Source: Candidatus Acetothermia bacterium
GTDB taxonomy: Bacteria; Bipolaricaulota; Bipolaricaulia; Bipolaricaulales; Bipolaricaulaceae
Direction: 5' to 3'
DNA length: 6,658 bases
Assembly (NCBI GenBank): GCA_011057175.1
Contig: DSBZ01000236.1
Coordinates: forward strand, 1-6,658
Numbering within the stretch: position 1 is the stretch's first letter; every line of letters starts with the position of its first letter. Positions 6,051-6,658 of the stretch are shown here, in pieces. The notes under the pieces are model-generated. The model searched no databases, was not told the DNA's origin, and worked only from the letters and a program-made list of their open reading frames with translations. Made by a program: the position numbers and the translations under genes.

Positions 6051-6658
6051 CGAGCGGAACGCGTAGAGATCGCATCCTTGTGGAGAAGGGGGAGGACGGG
6101 GAGAGGCTCGACCGGCTCCTTGCCCGTCGTCTCGGGATCCCCCGGTCGCACGCCCAGTCCCTTCTCACCCAAGGTGCGGTTCAGATCGAAGGAAAGGGCC
6201 CCTCGCCCGCGCGGCGGATGAAGGCCGGAGAGGAGATCGAGGTGGTGTGGGGCGGGCCCGGGATCGCCCCCACCCCGTACCCGATCCCGATCCTGTACGA
6301 AGACGAGGACATCGTGGTCGTGGACAAACCGCGCGGGTTGGCCGTCCACCCCGTGGGGCACAGGCCAGGGATGACCGTCGTCTCCATCCTCAGCGCCCGT
6401 GGCCCCCTCGCCCCGGGGGCCCCGCGGCGGCCGGGGGTGGTTCACCGCCTGGATGCCGCGACAACGGGCGTCCTTGTCCTCGCCAAGAGCCCCCGCGCCC
6501 TCCATGGGCTTGGGGAGCAGTTCCGCAACCGCGTGGTGAAGAAGGAGTACCTCGCCGCGGTGCGGGGCGACGTGGAGGCGGAGGCAGGGACGATCGAGGG
6601 TCGGGTGGGGCGCGACGCGGCGCAGCCGTGGCGGATGCGCGTCGCGCCCCACCCGACC
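6038..6658 (+). CDS. RluA/RluD-family 23S rRNA pseudouridine synthase (3' end cut by window edge)
   Basis: The reading frame opens at GTG (6038-6040) and gives 207 residues to the window edge; family members are about 300, so the C-terminal third is missing. An S4 RNA-binding domain (~22-70: GERLDRLLARRLGIPRSHAQ and QGAVQIEGK) is followed by the catalytic domain: ILYEDEDIVVVDKPRGLAVHP (86-105), GVVHRLDAATTGVLVLAK (133-150) with the catalytic aspartate D139 in HRLD, KKEYLAAVRG (168-177) and the start of the GRVGRD...RMRV segment. These enzymes convert specific uridines of 23S rRNA to pseudouridine; S4 plus this domain is the RluD layout, but RluC or a related paralogue cannot be excluded without the rest, so no symbol is given. 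The start is supported by an upstream -10 and the lack of better candidates; a GTG at 6080 is an alternative. It is divergent from rimP across 23 bp. The usual HRLDKDTSG reads HRLDAATTG here, a tolerated variation. Confidence 0.93.
   Translation, partial: MADTTSGTRRDRILVEKGEDGERLDRLLARRLGIPRSHAQSLLTQGAVQIEGKGPSPARRMKAGEEIEVVWGGPGIAPTPYPIPILYEDEDIVVVDKPRGLAVHPVGHRPGMTVVSILSARGPLAPGAPRRPGVVHRLDAATTGVLVLAKSPRALHGLGEQFRNRVVKKEYLAAVRGDVEAEAGTIEGRVGRDAAQPWRMRVAPHPT

Noticed and set aside
6029..6652. Minus-strand open frame opposite the pseudouridine synthase gene
   Set aside because: The plus strand encodes S4 and pseudouridine synthase signatures including HRLD; the minus frame is low-complexity and antisense.
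1..6658. CRISPR arrays, insertion sequences, tRNA/rRNA genes, riboswitches and clear intrinsic terminators
   Set aside because: No regularly spaced repeats, transposase motifs, cloverleaf-like segments or hairpin-plus-T-run were seen; the space between genes is too small for most of these.

Overview
This is a compact, GC-rich (roughly two-thirds G+C by eye) bacterial chromosome segment that is coding almost from end to end. Five genes lie on the minus strand and one on the plus strand. Reading leftward from about position 6014 the minus-strand order is rimP, nusA, a large MMPL/RND-type membrane transporter, rny (ribonuclease Y) and spoVS (cut by the window's left edge). An RluD-type pseudouridine synthase gene starts at 6038 on the plus strand and runs off the right edge. 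There are no tRNAs, rRNAs, mobile elements, CRISPR arrays or gene-free stretches above 30 bases.

The minus-strand genes look like one operon. rimP and nusA share an ATGA overlap, nusA and the transporter overlap by about 41 bp with the start preferred here, the transporter and rny are 28 bp apart, and rny and spoVS are 10 bp apart with the spoVS ribosome binding site lying across the rny stop codon. No terminator is visible between them. A possible internal promoter lies at the transporter/rny junction.

The only divergent junction is the 23-bp gap between rimP and the pseudouridine synthase gene. It holds two head-to-head, overlapping -10 hexamers, each 7-8 nt from its start codon and with no Shine-Dalgarno sequence at the usual distance. 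This suggests a shared bidirectional promoter giving two leaderless mRNAs. It is the most interesting regulatory signal in the window.

Functionally, most genes serve RNA metabolism: RimP (30S maturation), NusA (transcription elongation and termination), RNase Y (membrane-anchored mRNA decay), an rRNA pseudouridine synthase, and the small Alba-like protein SpoVS. The transporter is the outlier and sits where ylxR/ylxQ/infB usually follow nusA. NusA appears to lack about 35 residues of its N-terminal domain relative to the B. subtilis protein, and RNase Y has an extra signal-peptide-like segment before its usual membrane anchor.

The host cannot be named with certainty. RNase Y plus SpoVS, high GC, leaderless-type promoters and a minimal NusA without a C-terminal extension would suit a deep-branching, perhaps thermophilic, non-Proteobacterial lineage (for example Bipolaricaulota or Deinococcota); this is low-confidence inference. 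I see no obviously new multi-gene defence or biosynthetic system.
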